Assembly: GCA_012934845.2 (NCBI GenBank)
Contig: WNNJ02003795.1
Coordinates: 1 to 64,000, forward strand
Reading direction: 5' to 3'
Source: Pomphorhynchus laevis
Lineage: Eukaryota; Acanthocephala; Palaeacanthocephala; Echinorhynchida; Pomphorhynchidae
Length of the DNA: 64,000 bases
Both the position numbers and the translations under genes were made by a program. The notes under the pieces are model-generated. The model searched no databases, had not been told where the DNA came from, and worked only from the letters and a program-made list of their open reading frames with translations. How positions within the stretch are numbered: position 1 is the stretch's first letter; each line of letters starts with the position of its first letter. Of this stretch, positions 11,591 through 22,609 are shown piece after piece.

Positions 11591-12755
11591 TTACAAAAAG
11601 ATACATAGTAGAAATAAAACATGAAGCAAGTCAGTAGTTTGGTGGTAACATAAAATTTTTGGTAACTTTATATTTACCCGGTATTAGCTTTTAACTGTTT
11701 ATGGTTATAAACAGCGACTTTAACGTCTTATGATATCAGATTCAGTCATAGGTGTACACATCGAGATGTCTGTAAGTTAATTTGTTCTGCTAAAATGCTT
11801 GGAGACTGTGCAGCTCAACTTTTGTTCGTTCCATGCGGCATTATTTATTGTGTTGACATGCTATTTTGCTCTAGTAGATAGTGGTCTATCTGTTGGGACG
11901 ATATTTGCTGAAAGTTAGATACATTGAAAGAAGCTGGTATATTTTCGCTGTAAAGAACCTTTTTAAATATTTTAAGATATCGTACAGCATTATCTTCGGA
12001 GCAAATTTAATTATGTCTTTTCTTTATTCTCGAGAATAAAGATCAACTTTATTTTTTAAACAACTTTATTTTAAACAACTTTAAACAACTTTATTTTTCG
12101 CCAATGCAATTGGCCTCTTCGTACAATTTTTCAAAGCCAAGACATTAAATTTACTCGAAGGTGATCTCAGGCGATGTATATGAATATATTCACACAAATG
12201 TATTATATTGTCATGTAGCTATCTATTAAATTGCAACTTTGAAATATATAGAAAGAAGGGTGTGTAACAAGTGTATACGGTTTGATTATATTCTGAACTA
12301 AAAAATCAGAGTTATTTGCTTTTTCCGATTAGTAATTTGAAATTAAGTTGAAAGTTTCTTTGTGACATAAATTTAGGATGTAATTCTTTCGAGTATGGAA
12401 AATTTAAACAAACATTTAATGGAATATGAGGGATTCTTTAAAAACAACTTTAGTATTACAAATATTAGAAATTATAAGAAATCATATATAATAATTAATG
12501 TTTTCGCTATTATTACGATGTGGACAAAAATTGGGACAAACATATCTACCACAAAAATAATGTTTATCTAAAAATTAAATCACCGTTACTTAAATTAAAT
12601 TTGCAAAATGTAAAAAGAAAAGCTTTATATATAATAAAAGAAAATAAAGGTTACTATTTTCTATAGCTAAAAAACAACCACACGTCGTTTTTCTTTTATA
12701 TCGCTGCCACATCTTCATGTCACAAATCATGTGATCACTTCACATATTTGTTACG
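11590..12755. other. AT-rich non-coding DNA
   Basis: No gene or recognised element. A short duplicated phrase ACAACTTTATTTT is repeated around 12046-12095. Confidence 0.45.
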
Positions 12756-12759
12756 GCCT

Positions 12760-13135
12760 TTGCGATATCTTTTAGACACACACGTTGCACATTTCATTCA
12801 ATCAAATTGTAAATAATGCAGACAAGTCGTGTGATCGTCAGCCAACATTAAAAATATCAAAACGTCAAATTTACGTATTGAATAAGGGGAAATAAGTAGG
12901 TTTTCACATGAAGGTAACACCTTCCCTTATCATCGCTGATTTAATTCGAAATCAGAAATAATTTCAATTAAACACAATGTAAGACGAAATATTTTAATCA
13001 ATCTAATTGTCAATAAAAGCAGACGAGTCGAGAGATCATCAGTCAACATTAAATGGATCAAAACGATGGTATTGAATCAGTAACTGATGAGGTCCACCAA
13101 TACTGGAATGTAGCGTAATGCTGTTAGTTTATAGA
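12760..13135 (+). repeat. HHR-B repeat, two tandem units
   Basis: Two units about 200 bp apart share GCAGACRAGTCG, GATCRTCAG, CAACATTAAA and ATCAAAACG. The first unit (from about 12820) keeps ACGT, CAAATTT, ACGTATTGAAT. The second (from about 13020) keeps ATTGAATCAGTAACTGATGA followed by GGTCCACCAATAC. Together with the minus-strand copy at 7.3 kb they suggest an ancestral GGACCGAAACGT...ACGTA...CTGATGAGGTCC unit, the parts of a hammerhead. In both units here GAAA has become AAAA. Confidence 0.5.
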
Positions 13136-13139
13136 TAGG

Positions 13140-14025
13140 ATTAAAATAACTTGCTGAATAAAATCATCAAAATTTCAATCGTAAATTTTGTAACGGTCTT
13201 ACAATTAAATATTTCGCTTTTGTAATTAACGTTTCTTAACAGCTTATATAATTCAATTAGAAATATAATTATATAAAATAGTTTAAATTGTAGGTTTATG
13301 ACGTAAATCTGACATAATTTAAAATAAGCTTGCATAAGCTTAAGCTCTCATTGATACTCTATTATTTTTTAAAAATTATATTAAAATTTAATTGCAACAA
13401 TGAGTGCACACTTATATCAACATAAAAATGCAATGTTGGAATTTACAATATAAATATTTTACGTAAAAGATCTTATAAATTATTTTACATAAAAGTAAGT
13501 ATCTAACAAAATATGATTTTTTAATATTCTTTAATATTTATTTAATAAATTATTTAATTCTTAGTGAAACTTAAATTTGGATTTGTACAATGAACATTAA
13601 CTCCATTCAAGGTGAAAGTTTAAACGTTAAATGCCAATTATTTGTTACTTTAATTGATATTGTAATTTAGTGCAATTAGTTATGGTTTTAAATGTTGATG
13701 TTATTAAATCTTCAAAGTAAAAGCAATTGTACCTTAAATTTACGATTAACTCGATTGTATTCAAGATCATTTGTCAACTACAGTGAGCTTTGATCAAACA
13801 GGAAAGCGCATTTTCCAACACTAATTCGATCAAAAAGCTTTAACATACGTTTTTCACCATCCTATTAACTTCAATTAATGAAATACTTTCTATTGAAAAT
13901 GATCGTTTTGCACCAAAAATATAAAAACGTATTTCATTAATAAAAATACATTAACGGTATTAAAACATGGGTAGCTTTTAATTGTTTTTTATTATTCGCT
14001 ATTATTTGTTACAGAGTTTTTTACA
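13140..14025. other. AT-rich non-coding DNA
   Basis: No supportable gene, element or structured repeat was recognised. Confidence 0.45.
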
Positions 14026-14029
14026 TTAA

Positions 14030-14745
14030 TTAAAACTACTTCTAATTTATATCTTAAAGATGACATATTTAAATTTACAAGAAAAATATTTTTGCATGAG
14101 CATTCATGCATACCATATAATATAAAATACATGAAATAATAAGTAATAATTTTTATAATACATTGATGATATATGTGTATTTAATTCTAATAATTTTTAT
14201 TCAATTAGTGAGCACATTTATCCAGAAAGCCTTATTCTTAACAAAACCAATATTAACGATAAAGAAGGTGTATATCTAGATATTAACATTAAATTAACAT
14301 CAATTAAAACTACTTTTAATTTATATCGTAAAGATGACATTTAAATTTACATATTTTTGCATGAGCATTCATTCATACCATATTATATAAAATATAAAAA
14401 ATTAAATAATGAAATTTTAAGAATTGCAACAATATGTAATGATATTGGCTTTCTTCAAAATCATTTAAATAATTTATTAGATACATATTTTAAACTAGGT
14501 TACTATAAAAATAACATCAAGCAGAAAATAGTAAAATATATAAATCAACACAATAATATAAAGAATAAATTTAAATTCTTAAGTGGCAAATTTTTATGGA
14601 TGGATAATGAATAATATACTTTGTATTATAATAAGATACTAGATAGTTATTTCAGAGGAAATACATCATTAGCTTTTGGTTTTTGTTTAAATACAACATA
14701 ATTTAAATACTAATCAAATTAATTCAGCTTATCTTGTAGAAGAGG
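14030..14745 (+). mobile_element. Permuted-type PLE, RT C-terminal fragment
   Basis: The coding similarity begins with TTSNLYLKDDIFKF near 14035. It restarts with YIDDICVFNSNNFYSISEHI (about 14160), then YPESLILNKTNI, YLDINIKLTSIKTTFNLYRK, and LHEHSFIPYYIKYKKLNNEI. It continues with LRIATICNDIGFLQNHLNN and a lysine-rich end. The segment around 14030-14135 is repeated at 14290-14395, so the copy is internally duplicated. No GIY-YIG domain follows the RT, which fits a GIY-YIG-first element. The element is broken. Confidence 0.75.
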
Positions 14746-14974
14746 TGGTAGTCAGCCTTCTGACGAGCCCTACTGACGATTCCTACTATTAGGTGGTGGA
14801 GGAAGTTCGTCAATATGTGCGGGGTCACGTACGAATAATGATCATTTTGACTGATCGGCGTTATTTAAACTGTTCTGGGATGATTTCATTGTCCTATAAT
14901 TCATCGACAATTTACATGGATCAAGGGATATAACTGAATACGGCGTTTCCGTCATTCAAAGATTTGGATTGAAA

Positions 14975-15316
14975 TTAGTCGTAAACGGGTAACATGCCTT
15001 CAACAGCATCTGAATCATCATTTGCGCATTTGGTATATCGCGTAATAGATGCATCACAGCATCGGTATGTAGATTCTACTGACACGTTCTTGTTGAGACT
15101 AGCATCTGGCTCGAAAAGTCGTTCCTCAGGTTTACATGTTTCTTGTTGGATGTGATCAAAGGCCAATATTGGAAGCCGATCGAGTGAAGCTAGCATGGGT
15201 TTTGCGTTGCCCCTCATTAGCGCGATCGAAATGCGCTGATATAATCGTGCGATCGTCATAGAGTATTCCATTCCGCTTGTACGGCCCATATTATTCACAA
15301 CCCGCTTGATCACCAT
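14975..15316 (-). CDS. Unassigned ORF, 113 codons
   Basis: An ATG-started frame begins MVIKRVVNNMGRTSGMEYSM and continues TIARLYQRISIALMRGNAK, ending at a TAA-class stop. It sits in a patch (about 14740-15370) clearly richer in G+C than its surroundings, which suggests an inserted element rather than a single-copy host exon. I do not recognise the family and assign no function. Adjacent minus-strand frames on the downstream side are interrupted, so this may be a remnant of a longer protein. Confidence 0.35.
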   Translation of the reverse strand: MVIKRVVNNMGRTSGMEYSMTIARLYQRISIALMRGNAKPMLASLDRLPILAFDHIQQETCKPEERLFEPDASLNKNVSVESTYRCCDASITRYTKCANDDSDAVEGMLPVYD

Positions 15317-15369
15317 GTTTCCTTAGTCGTTCCATCTACCAAATATCTCGACTACGGCGGCTGAATTTT

Positions 15370-16300
15370 ATTTGAAATAATAAAATAATATAATTGTTCA
15401 CTGTAACTAAATTAAATCAAGAATTAAATAAGATTTAATTATACGATAGTAAAGATAAATATAAGATAATATAAGATTCATAAAAAATAAATTCATCGTA
15501 TAAATATAAATTATAAATTATTTTATAAATAATATAAGATAAATGACAATTTAATAATAAAAATTAAGATGGGATATGTAATTTTTGATATTTTCAATAA
15601 ATATAATAGATTTGCTGGAAGAATTGCGGTGTTGTGAACTGTCTGGACCTTTGGTCAACATATTCCAAATATATTATATATTAAGAAACAACTTGAACAA
15701 TAGATATATTGTTTGAATATAGGTCTTTTTTTAATCTGCAAGTATTTTTAGAATATTATTTCTAAAGATCTCTGGATCCATAATTTTAAAAATTATATTA
15801 TATTTAAAAATTGTAGGTATTAAAAAGTTAAAAAAGGCATAAGCGGCTAATCTTCTGATTAAACAGTGAATTTACTAATCAAGCGGTGAATTTTCTAATC
15901 AAACAGCACTAGCTCTGCCGTCGATTATGTATCAGGAAATATTATGGCATTTCGAAATATTCGATCGTATTCAATAAGGAATAATATAAATAACATAAGC
16001 ATAAATAATATAATAATTTATTATGTTTATATAAAATAAATAATGCAAATTTTTTTTATTGTGAATTTCATAAAATTTAATTTTCTTCATTTCACGATAT
16101 TTCTCCAAATTTAAAAAAAATGTTATCGATTTAAAAGTCTGTGAAAGATCGTTTAAAATATTAGGGATATTTTCAAATTATCAAAAACGTTTTGTAAAGT
16201 AAAACACTTTTAAGCGTTTCTTAACATTTCAAGAACAACGATTTTGTAAGATTAGAAAAAAGATTAAAATAACTTAAAGTAAGATTATAAAAAACTATAA
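15370..16300. other. AT-rich non-coding DNA
   Basis: No gene is visible. GTTGTGAACTGTCTGGACC (about 15632) is similar to GTTGTGATCCTCTCTGGACC at 17225, a short repeat of unknown origin. Confidence 0.45.
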
Positions 16301-16305
16301 ATTAT

Positions 16306-16790
16306 TCAACAACAAAATATAAAACGCCTGGCACGAACGCGGAAAAATTTCACGTCCTTCACTTCCAGATTGTACCTGTTTATGTATGTTTCAAGAGGAA
16401 AATTATCTCTCGTATCCAAAGGTGGTAAGCTATTATTAATCACCCCCTTTTTGACGGTATAGAATAATTACATAGTCGCGGATGCCGTTAGGAGGAGCGG
16501 GAGAATGATATTTGGCCAAGAACTTTCCGTTTATATCAGAATTAACTATATTATAGTTGTAAAAATGTAACAAGGGACTAATGCTTGGTTCTTTGGCTGA
16601 AGGTGCATCTGGATCTACCATAATTAGAGTATAATAGTGTGTACAGTTTAAGTGTAACGTTATATTTGGTCCATTTTTCGTTTCATGTTTTGACAAAATC
16701 ATTCCATTTTCAACAGTTTTCTTTCTGTACCTAATAAGCATATTGTTAGGATAGTCTTTATTGTACTGAATATATGAACGAACAAGTTGG
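16306..16790 (-). CDS. PEBP-family protein exon (one apparent frame break)
   Basis: This encodes most of a phosphatidylethanolamine-binding protein domain, a small cytosolic family that binds phospholipid head groups and, in some members, modulates kinase signalling. The frame reads RSYIQYNKDYPNN, then the signature YYTLIMVDPDAPSAKEP, then LAKYHSPAPPNG and IILYRQKG. The usual GxHR ligand motif is replaced by GIRDY. The frame stops after KGGD, but the +1 frame continues at once with NNSLPPLDTRDNFPLETYIN and RYNLEVKDVKFF, the expected C-terminus. The switch lies in a T5/C5 run at 16443-16452, so it is either a pseudogene lesion or a base error. The upstream side is open to about 16790, where GCACAG could be a splice acceptor. 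No poly(A) signal was seen. Confidence 0.75.
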
Positions 16791-16924
16791 ACACTACTGT
16801 GCGTATGTTAGCAGACAAACAAGTAACATCTAAATGAAGTATTAAAAGTTATACACTTTAGATATTCAACAAAATAATAGATATTCAAAATCAACTTATA
16901 ACCTCAAACAAAGTTAAACAATGC

Positions 16925-17040
16925 TCGACAGAAGCGTCCTTCGGGGATCTTCAATGTCAAGATCTTCAACTGATATGATCTCTTGATCACATCAGTGCAG
17001 TGTTAAATATAAAGAAAGCTTTGAATAATTTACTTAAAAT
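16925..17040 (+). repeat. Hairpin-bearing repeat R3, copy 1
   Basis: GAAGCGTCCTTCGGGGATC, TCAATGTCAAGATC and a hairpin ACTGATATGATC / GATCACATCAGT are repeated in reverse orientation at 21660-21755. A diverged third hairpin lies at 22336-22372. No coding content. Confidence 0.6.
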
Positions 17041-17082
17041 ATTCATTACATTAAAGGTTTCATATACTGAAGAATTTCTAGG

Positions 17083-17150
17083 TGTACTAGATGGTTAGCC
17101 CACTTTTTAAGCCGTAGACACACGATCGAAAGAACCTAGGTTCGAATATG
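17083..17150 (+). repeat. Possible tRNA-derived SINE head
   Basis: GGTTCGAATAT (17139-17149) is a good RNA polymerase III B box. TGTACTAGATGG (17083-17094) is a partial A-box match about 45 bases upstream. No cloverleaf can be drawn convincingly, so this is not called as a tRNA gene. A short direct repeat GAAAGTACAAA follows at 17150-17180. Confidence 0.3.
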
Positions 17151-17542
17151 AAAGTACAAAAGTGTTATGAAAGTACAAATAGTGTTTATATATACATATA
17201 TATGGTTTTGAATTTAACTGCCGGTTGTGATCCTCTCTGGACCTTTATCTATATAATGATTTTAAATATTCAACAACATTACAGGAACAGTTATTTATTT
17301 TATTTTATAAACGTTTCGGTGTAAACACCGAAATTGCAGCACACTTTAAATGCAGCAACAAATTGCAAAACTTGCGGTGTAATGTCACACTGACATGCCA
17401 ACAACAACGATTTTATTAAATAATAAATAATAAGCATGCAATACAACAAACAGTTAAGTCAAGTCAGATAGTTAGACAATTCGAATCGCACAACAACATT
17501 CAATCTTCAGTTCGAGAATCTTCAGTCTTCAAAGTTACGGCC

Positions 17543-19995
17543 TCAAATCCATGGGGATCTGAGCCCTAAACTAATCCAACACGCCGCTTTCCGACTGAAC
17601 CACCCGGGGTCTTTCACCCCCCCCCGAAGAGACCAGTCAGCGCGGACTATGTTGAGTAAGCGAGAGATGAGGAGCTTAAAACACCTTAGTCTTTGCTCTG
17701 GGGGACGTCCTCTAGAGAAGAAGACTAATCCCGAGATAGCCCAAGTGCCCCAGAGGCGCACCTGGGTATTCCCATTCAACGACAGATGCTGGGCCCGTTT
17801 TAGAGCCCAACTAGCTCTCTTGAGGATACGTTAAAGTCTATCCAGGTCAGCTTTGGCCGACCAGTTAACCGAAACAGTGAACCCCAGGTATTTTACTCGA
17901 CTTGTGAAGGTAGGGAGTGGATCAGAGGCAAATAAGGAGGCAAGAGAGAGTGCTAGTCTCTTAAGCTTTTGCTTCGTCGCATGAGAGCCATGAAAGACAA
18001 CCACCTGCGATTTGGCGGAGTTTAGAATAAGATTGGACCTGGGTAACTGGTCTTTTAATCTTAAAAAGAAACGGCTGATGTTAGAGACTACGTCCTTACA
18101 CCTGCGTCCAGAGAACAGGGCTGTGGTGTCAGCAGCGTACACCACTAGACGTTGATCACGCTGCTTAAATATTTTAAAGAGGTTTATGGAGGCAGCAAGA
18201 TACAAGACAGGAGAAAGAGGTGAACCTTGAGGCACACCCGTAATAGGGTAGAACTTACGCGCATCAGGGTCGTCTTCGTAATAAAATCGCTTGGTGTACA
18301 ACAGTATATCCACCCTGTTAACAATTCTCGCAGGCAACCCGAGGGACCTGAGAGAAGAGATAACAAAAGGAATGAAGATGCGGTCAAATGCAGCAGAAAA
18401 GTCAAGGAAAACAGCCACAGCAAGTTGATGGCTATTCTCCCGACAGAACTGATGTACTTCACCTACTGCTGAATGGACCGAGCGATTTTCGACGAACCCA
18501 TGAATACCAGGTGGGATTAAGTTACGCCTACTTAAATGGTCGCGAATTCTACGCGCAAGCGCTTTTTCGTAGATCGAAATTAGGGAATTTTGAATCGAAA
18601 TGGGCCGCAGGTCTTTAGGACATGAGACCGGATATTTCTTTGGAATAAAAATTCTACGACTAATGTTGATGCCGGCCACATCGGATGGGGTGGCTAATAG
18701 CATTGTGACGGCCACCTCCCTTCTTTGATCAGCTGTCAAAAGCTGACAGACACGAGAAGAGAGTGGAGCGACGGTTTTGGAGGTGCCCGGAAGAGGCCCC
18801 AGGCATTGAGAATATCTGGAACTGATATATCTCTACTCCTGAAGTCTCCCCAAGGCAGAAATTGGTTGCGGTGATTGAGTGGCTCCATAGTTGTGTAGGG
18901 ATAGTGACTCCTCCAAAACTCTATCAAGACCAATACTTCCGATCCACCCATATGCTCTATCCTTCCAACAAACAAACTTCTCTTTCTTGAATATCTTCCA
19001 GAAGAAAGACTGAGAAGGGTTAAGACGAGCAATGCTTGACTTATCTTTGCTCAACAGGAACCAGTATCTGGTATGCCAGTATTCTATCGAGAGCGTCTGT
19101 TTGGCAGAAGAAGAGAGGTTAGGGAGATGCAGCAGTTTGGACAGGACCCTGAGTTTTGTCTGAGTGGGACTGAAAATGTGACCTTTATAGGTAGTCGATA
19201 AAATCGCGGTGGCTTGCGAAGAGAGATAGGAATTAAATCCGGTTAAACTCTCATTGCCAATTCGGGGGAAGCGTTGGATAGCTGCTCGGAAGACAGCCAC
19301 CCTGATGGGATCAAAGTGGAATCTTCTACGAAGCAGGGAATCCTCTTCTATCCGCCAACGAATCAGGTCATGAGAGGTGGACAGATGTTGCCGCGATTGC
19401 TCCGTGCAGAAGGGTTTAAGCAACCACTTCTCATGGAGCAATAATAAGTCGAGGAGTGAATTTGTTGATATGCAATGAAAGGAGGGGACGGTGGTTTATG
19501 AATAAGATAACCGTTCCTGGCTCTACAAAGTGCTGCATTAATCCAACGACCAGTTCCGTCGTTGAAGTCACCAATGACCATGTCATAGCCGCCATTAATT
19601 ATCCCATCCAGGAGGTCACGGTTCTTGTGAATCTCTCCCGGACGAATATAGACGTTGGCTAGACTGAGGCGTTTACCGTTCTTAACGAGTGCTATAACTA
19701 AGCAAGACAGGGCTGGACACGAGAAGTTGAAAATGAGGGAAGACCTTAAAGAGCATTTAACTAAGGTCAAGAGTACTTGAGATGAAGTGGAGTGAGGCGA
19801 GGTTATATACGGATTATAGTGGGCATAAATGTGCTTAGGGATAAATCGAGTAATGTTTTGGGGGAGACGGATAGACTGCGTCTCCTGAAAAACTATAACA
19901 TCTGCGTCTCTACCAGATAAAAGTCTAAGTGCAGAACCACCTCGCGAATTCCACTGAAGAATATTCAGTGAAAAAGGCTCAGGTTTACTCATCAT
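17543..19995 (-). pseudogene. LINE C ORF2, endonuclease and reverse transcriptase
   Basis: The frame begins MMSKPEPFSLNILQWNSRGG with VIVFQETQ, the metal-binding endonuclease start, and GDFNDGTGRW. The RT region shows KKYPVSCPKDLRPISI, IYEKALARRIRDHL, FLDFSAAFDR, and GVPQGSPLSPVLYLA. The catalytic YADD box reads YAAD, losing the first aspartate, so the enzyme is inactive. The C-terminus ends DPGWFSRKAACW. Frame breaks fall near 19400, 18830 and 17830. The stretch before the RT (about 18840-19440) is the usual linker between the domains. Confidence 0.85.
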
Positions 19996-20084
19996 TGTAA
20001 TAGATTAGTTGAGACGGGAGTAGCCGACCTAGACAGAGCCAGGAGTGGGAAGGTTGCCCTTCCCACCACCAGCCCTATCAGGGG

Positions 20085-21362
20085 TCAGTACACCCTGGGC
20101 GATATCTTCATCTCCCAGGCCGTAAAGGTGCTTACCCATTTTATTTGGGGGAACCGTCCGAGCGGACCCGCCTCTCTTCTTTGATTTAGGTGTAACTGTA
20201 ACTCCAGGGAAGACGGAGTAGCCAGAAACGCTCCAAGCAAGGGAGGAATCATTTGCTGTAACTGAGCAAGGATTACTTTCTTATTATTGTCTAATAAAAA
20301 TAAGATATCTTTATTCGACATTCTATCGTTTACAGGTGGATCCGACGCTGCTTTAAAAAAGATTTAGACTCAGAAGGAGAGGCAGAGTGCCTATTTCTGT
20401 ATTCCATAAAGGATCGACAACGACGGGACCACGGTGGGTGGTCCCCGCCGCAATTCTTGCATATAGAGGATTCAATACATTTGATGTCTTCCACTAATGA
20501 AGGACAGTCTGCCTTTGAACATACCCCACAACACCTTTCTTCATTACAAGTAAAGGCCCAATGCCCCACTTGTGGCAGTTGTTACAGTGTGGATGTGTTA
20601 AGCAGTTGGAATCGATTAGCATAAATTTGAGGTTATACCCCATTAAGGGGTTAACCGTGTTCAAGCAAAGGATCTGAGCATTTTCGAGATCACAGGAGGC
20701 GAAGGCTACCGGAAGCGCCTCCTCTGTTTTTGATTTTAAAGGCCTGATTGTAGAAAGTTTGTAAAGCTTCTTTAAATTCTCTAGATCAGGTTGTTCTAGA
20801 AATGCCGGAAAGTTGTTGATTTTAACTGTAGCCTGTAAAGGCTTAATTTCCAGTGTTCCAGAGTTAGAAAGAAATGAATCAAAATTTTTTTTATATGCGA
20901 TCATGAGATCATGTGTAGTAAAAGATACTCTGATCGAATTATTGAAGATTTTTATACTGTTAAATAGAACCCTTCCAGGGTATTCTAATGTGAACTTTCT
21001 CAGGAAAATGTTGAATAGTAAATGACGTTCTACCGGCTTCGTTGCAGTAATGATAGATAAGTTTTGTAGTTTTTTAATAGGGGGAGTTCCCCTTTTTCGA
21101 TAGAAGGAACAAAAACGGTACTCACGGGTTTGGTAGAGTTAATAATTGGAATTACCTTATCCAAAGTATCATTTTCAATCGCTGAATTGATTGATTGAGA
21201 AGAATTCCTATTAGCTGCCATAGAGTATGCTACCACAGTATTACTATTGACCATAAAGTTGTCTTGATCGGTGGTTAGAATGTCTGGAACAGCTATAATA
21301 TCCTCTTTACCATTAGAAAAAAGCAGCTTTTTTTGCAACAGAATTGCAAAAACTCCTGACAT
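20085..21362 (-). pseudogene. LINE C ORF1, zinc-knuckle RNA-binding protein
   Basis: ORF1 proteins of this group bind element RNA and act with ORF2 during target-primed reverse transcription. The frame opens MSGVFAILLQKKLLFSNGK. After shifts it continues with KINNFPAFLEQPDLENLKKL and NPLMGYNLKFMLIDSN. Then comes the knuckle region: HPHCNNCHKWG, GHWAFTCNEERCCGVC and ICKNCGGDHPPWSRRC. At least three frameshifts break it. The 5' half is A+T-rich and little constrained. Confidence 0.75.
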
Positions 21363-21465
21363 GTCGGTACATGTTAGTGCTGCAAATTACAGTATGTGGG
21401 GGGGGTGAACTAAGCATGCACTTAAATATAGACTTACAAAAAGGCGATATCACGTCAAAGTTAAG

Positions 21466-21714
21466 ATGAAAGCTGACGGTGCCGCTGCACATATTTTAAA
21501 TGAAGGAGAAAATCATCAATTTCTTTACAAGATAGTAGAACGGGTAAAGCCCGATCTACCAAGAAAGATGCGCGAACAACATTGGATCTGGAAATTGTGC
21601 ATTGATATTCCACCAGGTGTAAATACTGGTCAATATGAGTATAGGTGGAATAATTCTTCAGAGCTTTTTTTTATATTTAACACTGATGTGATCAGGAGAT
21701 CATATCAGTTGTAG
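21466..21714 (+). CDS. Unassigned small ORF adjacent to LINE C
   Basis: An ATG-started frame reads MKADGAAAHILNEGENHQFL, then KIVERVKPDLPRKMREQHW and CIDIPPGVNTGQYEYRWN. The same frame is open upstream into KYRLTKRRYHVKVK. The composition looks protein-like, but I do not recognise it. Its last codons fall in the R3 hairpin repeat, so it may belong to that repeat rather than to a host gene. Confidence 0.3.
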   Translation: MKADGAAAHILNEGENHQFLYKIVERVKPDLPRKMREQHWIWKLCIDIPPGVNTGQYEYRWNNSSELFFIFNTDVIRRSYQL

Positions 21715-21760
21715 ATCTTGACATTGAAGATCCCCGAAAGACGCTTCTATCGATAAAATT
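21660..21760 (-). repeat. Hairpin-bearing repeat R3, copy 2 (inverted)
   Basis: On the minus strand it repeats the 16925-17030 block: GAAGCGTCTTTCGGGGATC, then TCAATGTCAAGATC and the ACTGATATGATC / GATCACATCAGT hairpin. LINE C copy 1 lies between the two copies. Confidence 0.6.
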
Positions 21761-22609
21761 TGACATAAATGCCTATATATATTGTTCGGTATGAGATCAT
21801 GAAGATATATATGTATTATATAATATATATAATATTATATATAGCTTCTCGATTGCACGTGCTTCTTCACTATGTCTGCGAATTCCGCGATAAAGTAGAA
21901 GACATCCTTCTACTTCCACAACATACAGGCTGAAACCCTGCATGATTGTAAGTTATTAAATAACTTACAATCAAAGTGAGGCTTCATTCGTGAGAAAATT
22001 CTGTAGCTCTCATGTGGAAAATAGTTTATATAGTTGTTAAAATAAGTAAACGATGTAAAATGGAAATAATTGGGAATTGGAAACCATTGTCTTGTAATAA
22101 ACATCTTAAGATAAACTCTTATAAACTGAGCTAAAGGATCCCTTTAACACCCTTTTAAATCTGGACCCTATTGATGAAGATCAATAAGCATAAATCGGTA
22201 TATGGATTAGATTGCTGATAGACTGTGATAGTTTCAAATTCCCTGTTATATCCGTTTCCTTTGTTTAATTTTTTGTAACGACTATAATGCTGTAGAACAA
22301 AATAATGTTGAAAACAAAATAATTTTATATTTAACACCGATGTTATCTAGAGATCATTGAATCGGTGCTGATAATCCTTTGATGGATTCTTTCATTTATT
22401 TTGTATATTTTGCTAGATCGCACAAATAGATTCCTTATTCATTCATTTTAATCATAAACTTTTTGAAATATACATAATCAGTTAAATATATAAACAAATA
22501 GAAACACAAAAATTTTCCTTATATCTGACTTCTTTAGTTATAAGTAGCAATGAACATTATCTAAAAAGTAAATCAAAATGTAAAATAAATATATCAAAAC
22601 AAATTTGCA

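Larger units (their letters stand above)
17500..21405 (-). mobile_element. LINE C copy 1, two-ORF non-LTR retrotransposon (I/Jockey-like)
   Basis: This is a nearly full-length but inactive non-LTR element on the minus strand. ORF1 (from ATG at 21362 to about 20085) carries CCHC zinc knuckles. ORF2 (about 19995 to 17543) carries an apurinic-type endonuclease and reverse transcriptase. The combination of a three-knuckle ORF1 with this ORF2 layout is typical of the I/Jockey group; the exact clade is uncertain. A run of eight G at 21397-21404 marks the likely 5' limit. A second, 3'-truncated copy lies at 30.4-33.2 kb and a tail fragment at 9.4 kb. Confidence 0.85.

Noticed and set aside
17083-17150. 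Functional tRNA gene
   Set aside because: Only the B box is good; acceptor and anticodon stems cannot be formed.
18184-18618. Plus- and minus-strand ORFs of 76-92 codons
   Set aside because: They are alternative-frame shadows of the LINE C reverse transcriptase.
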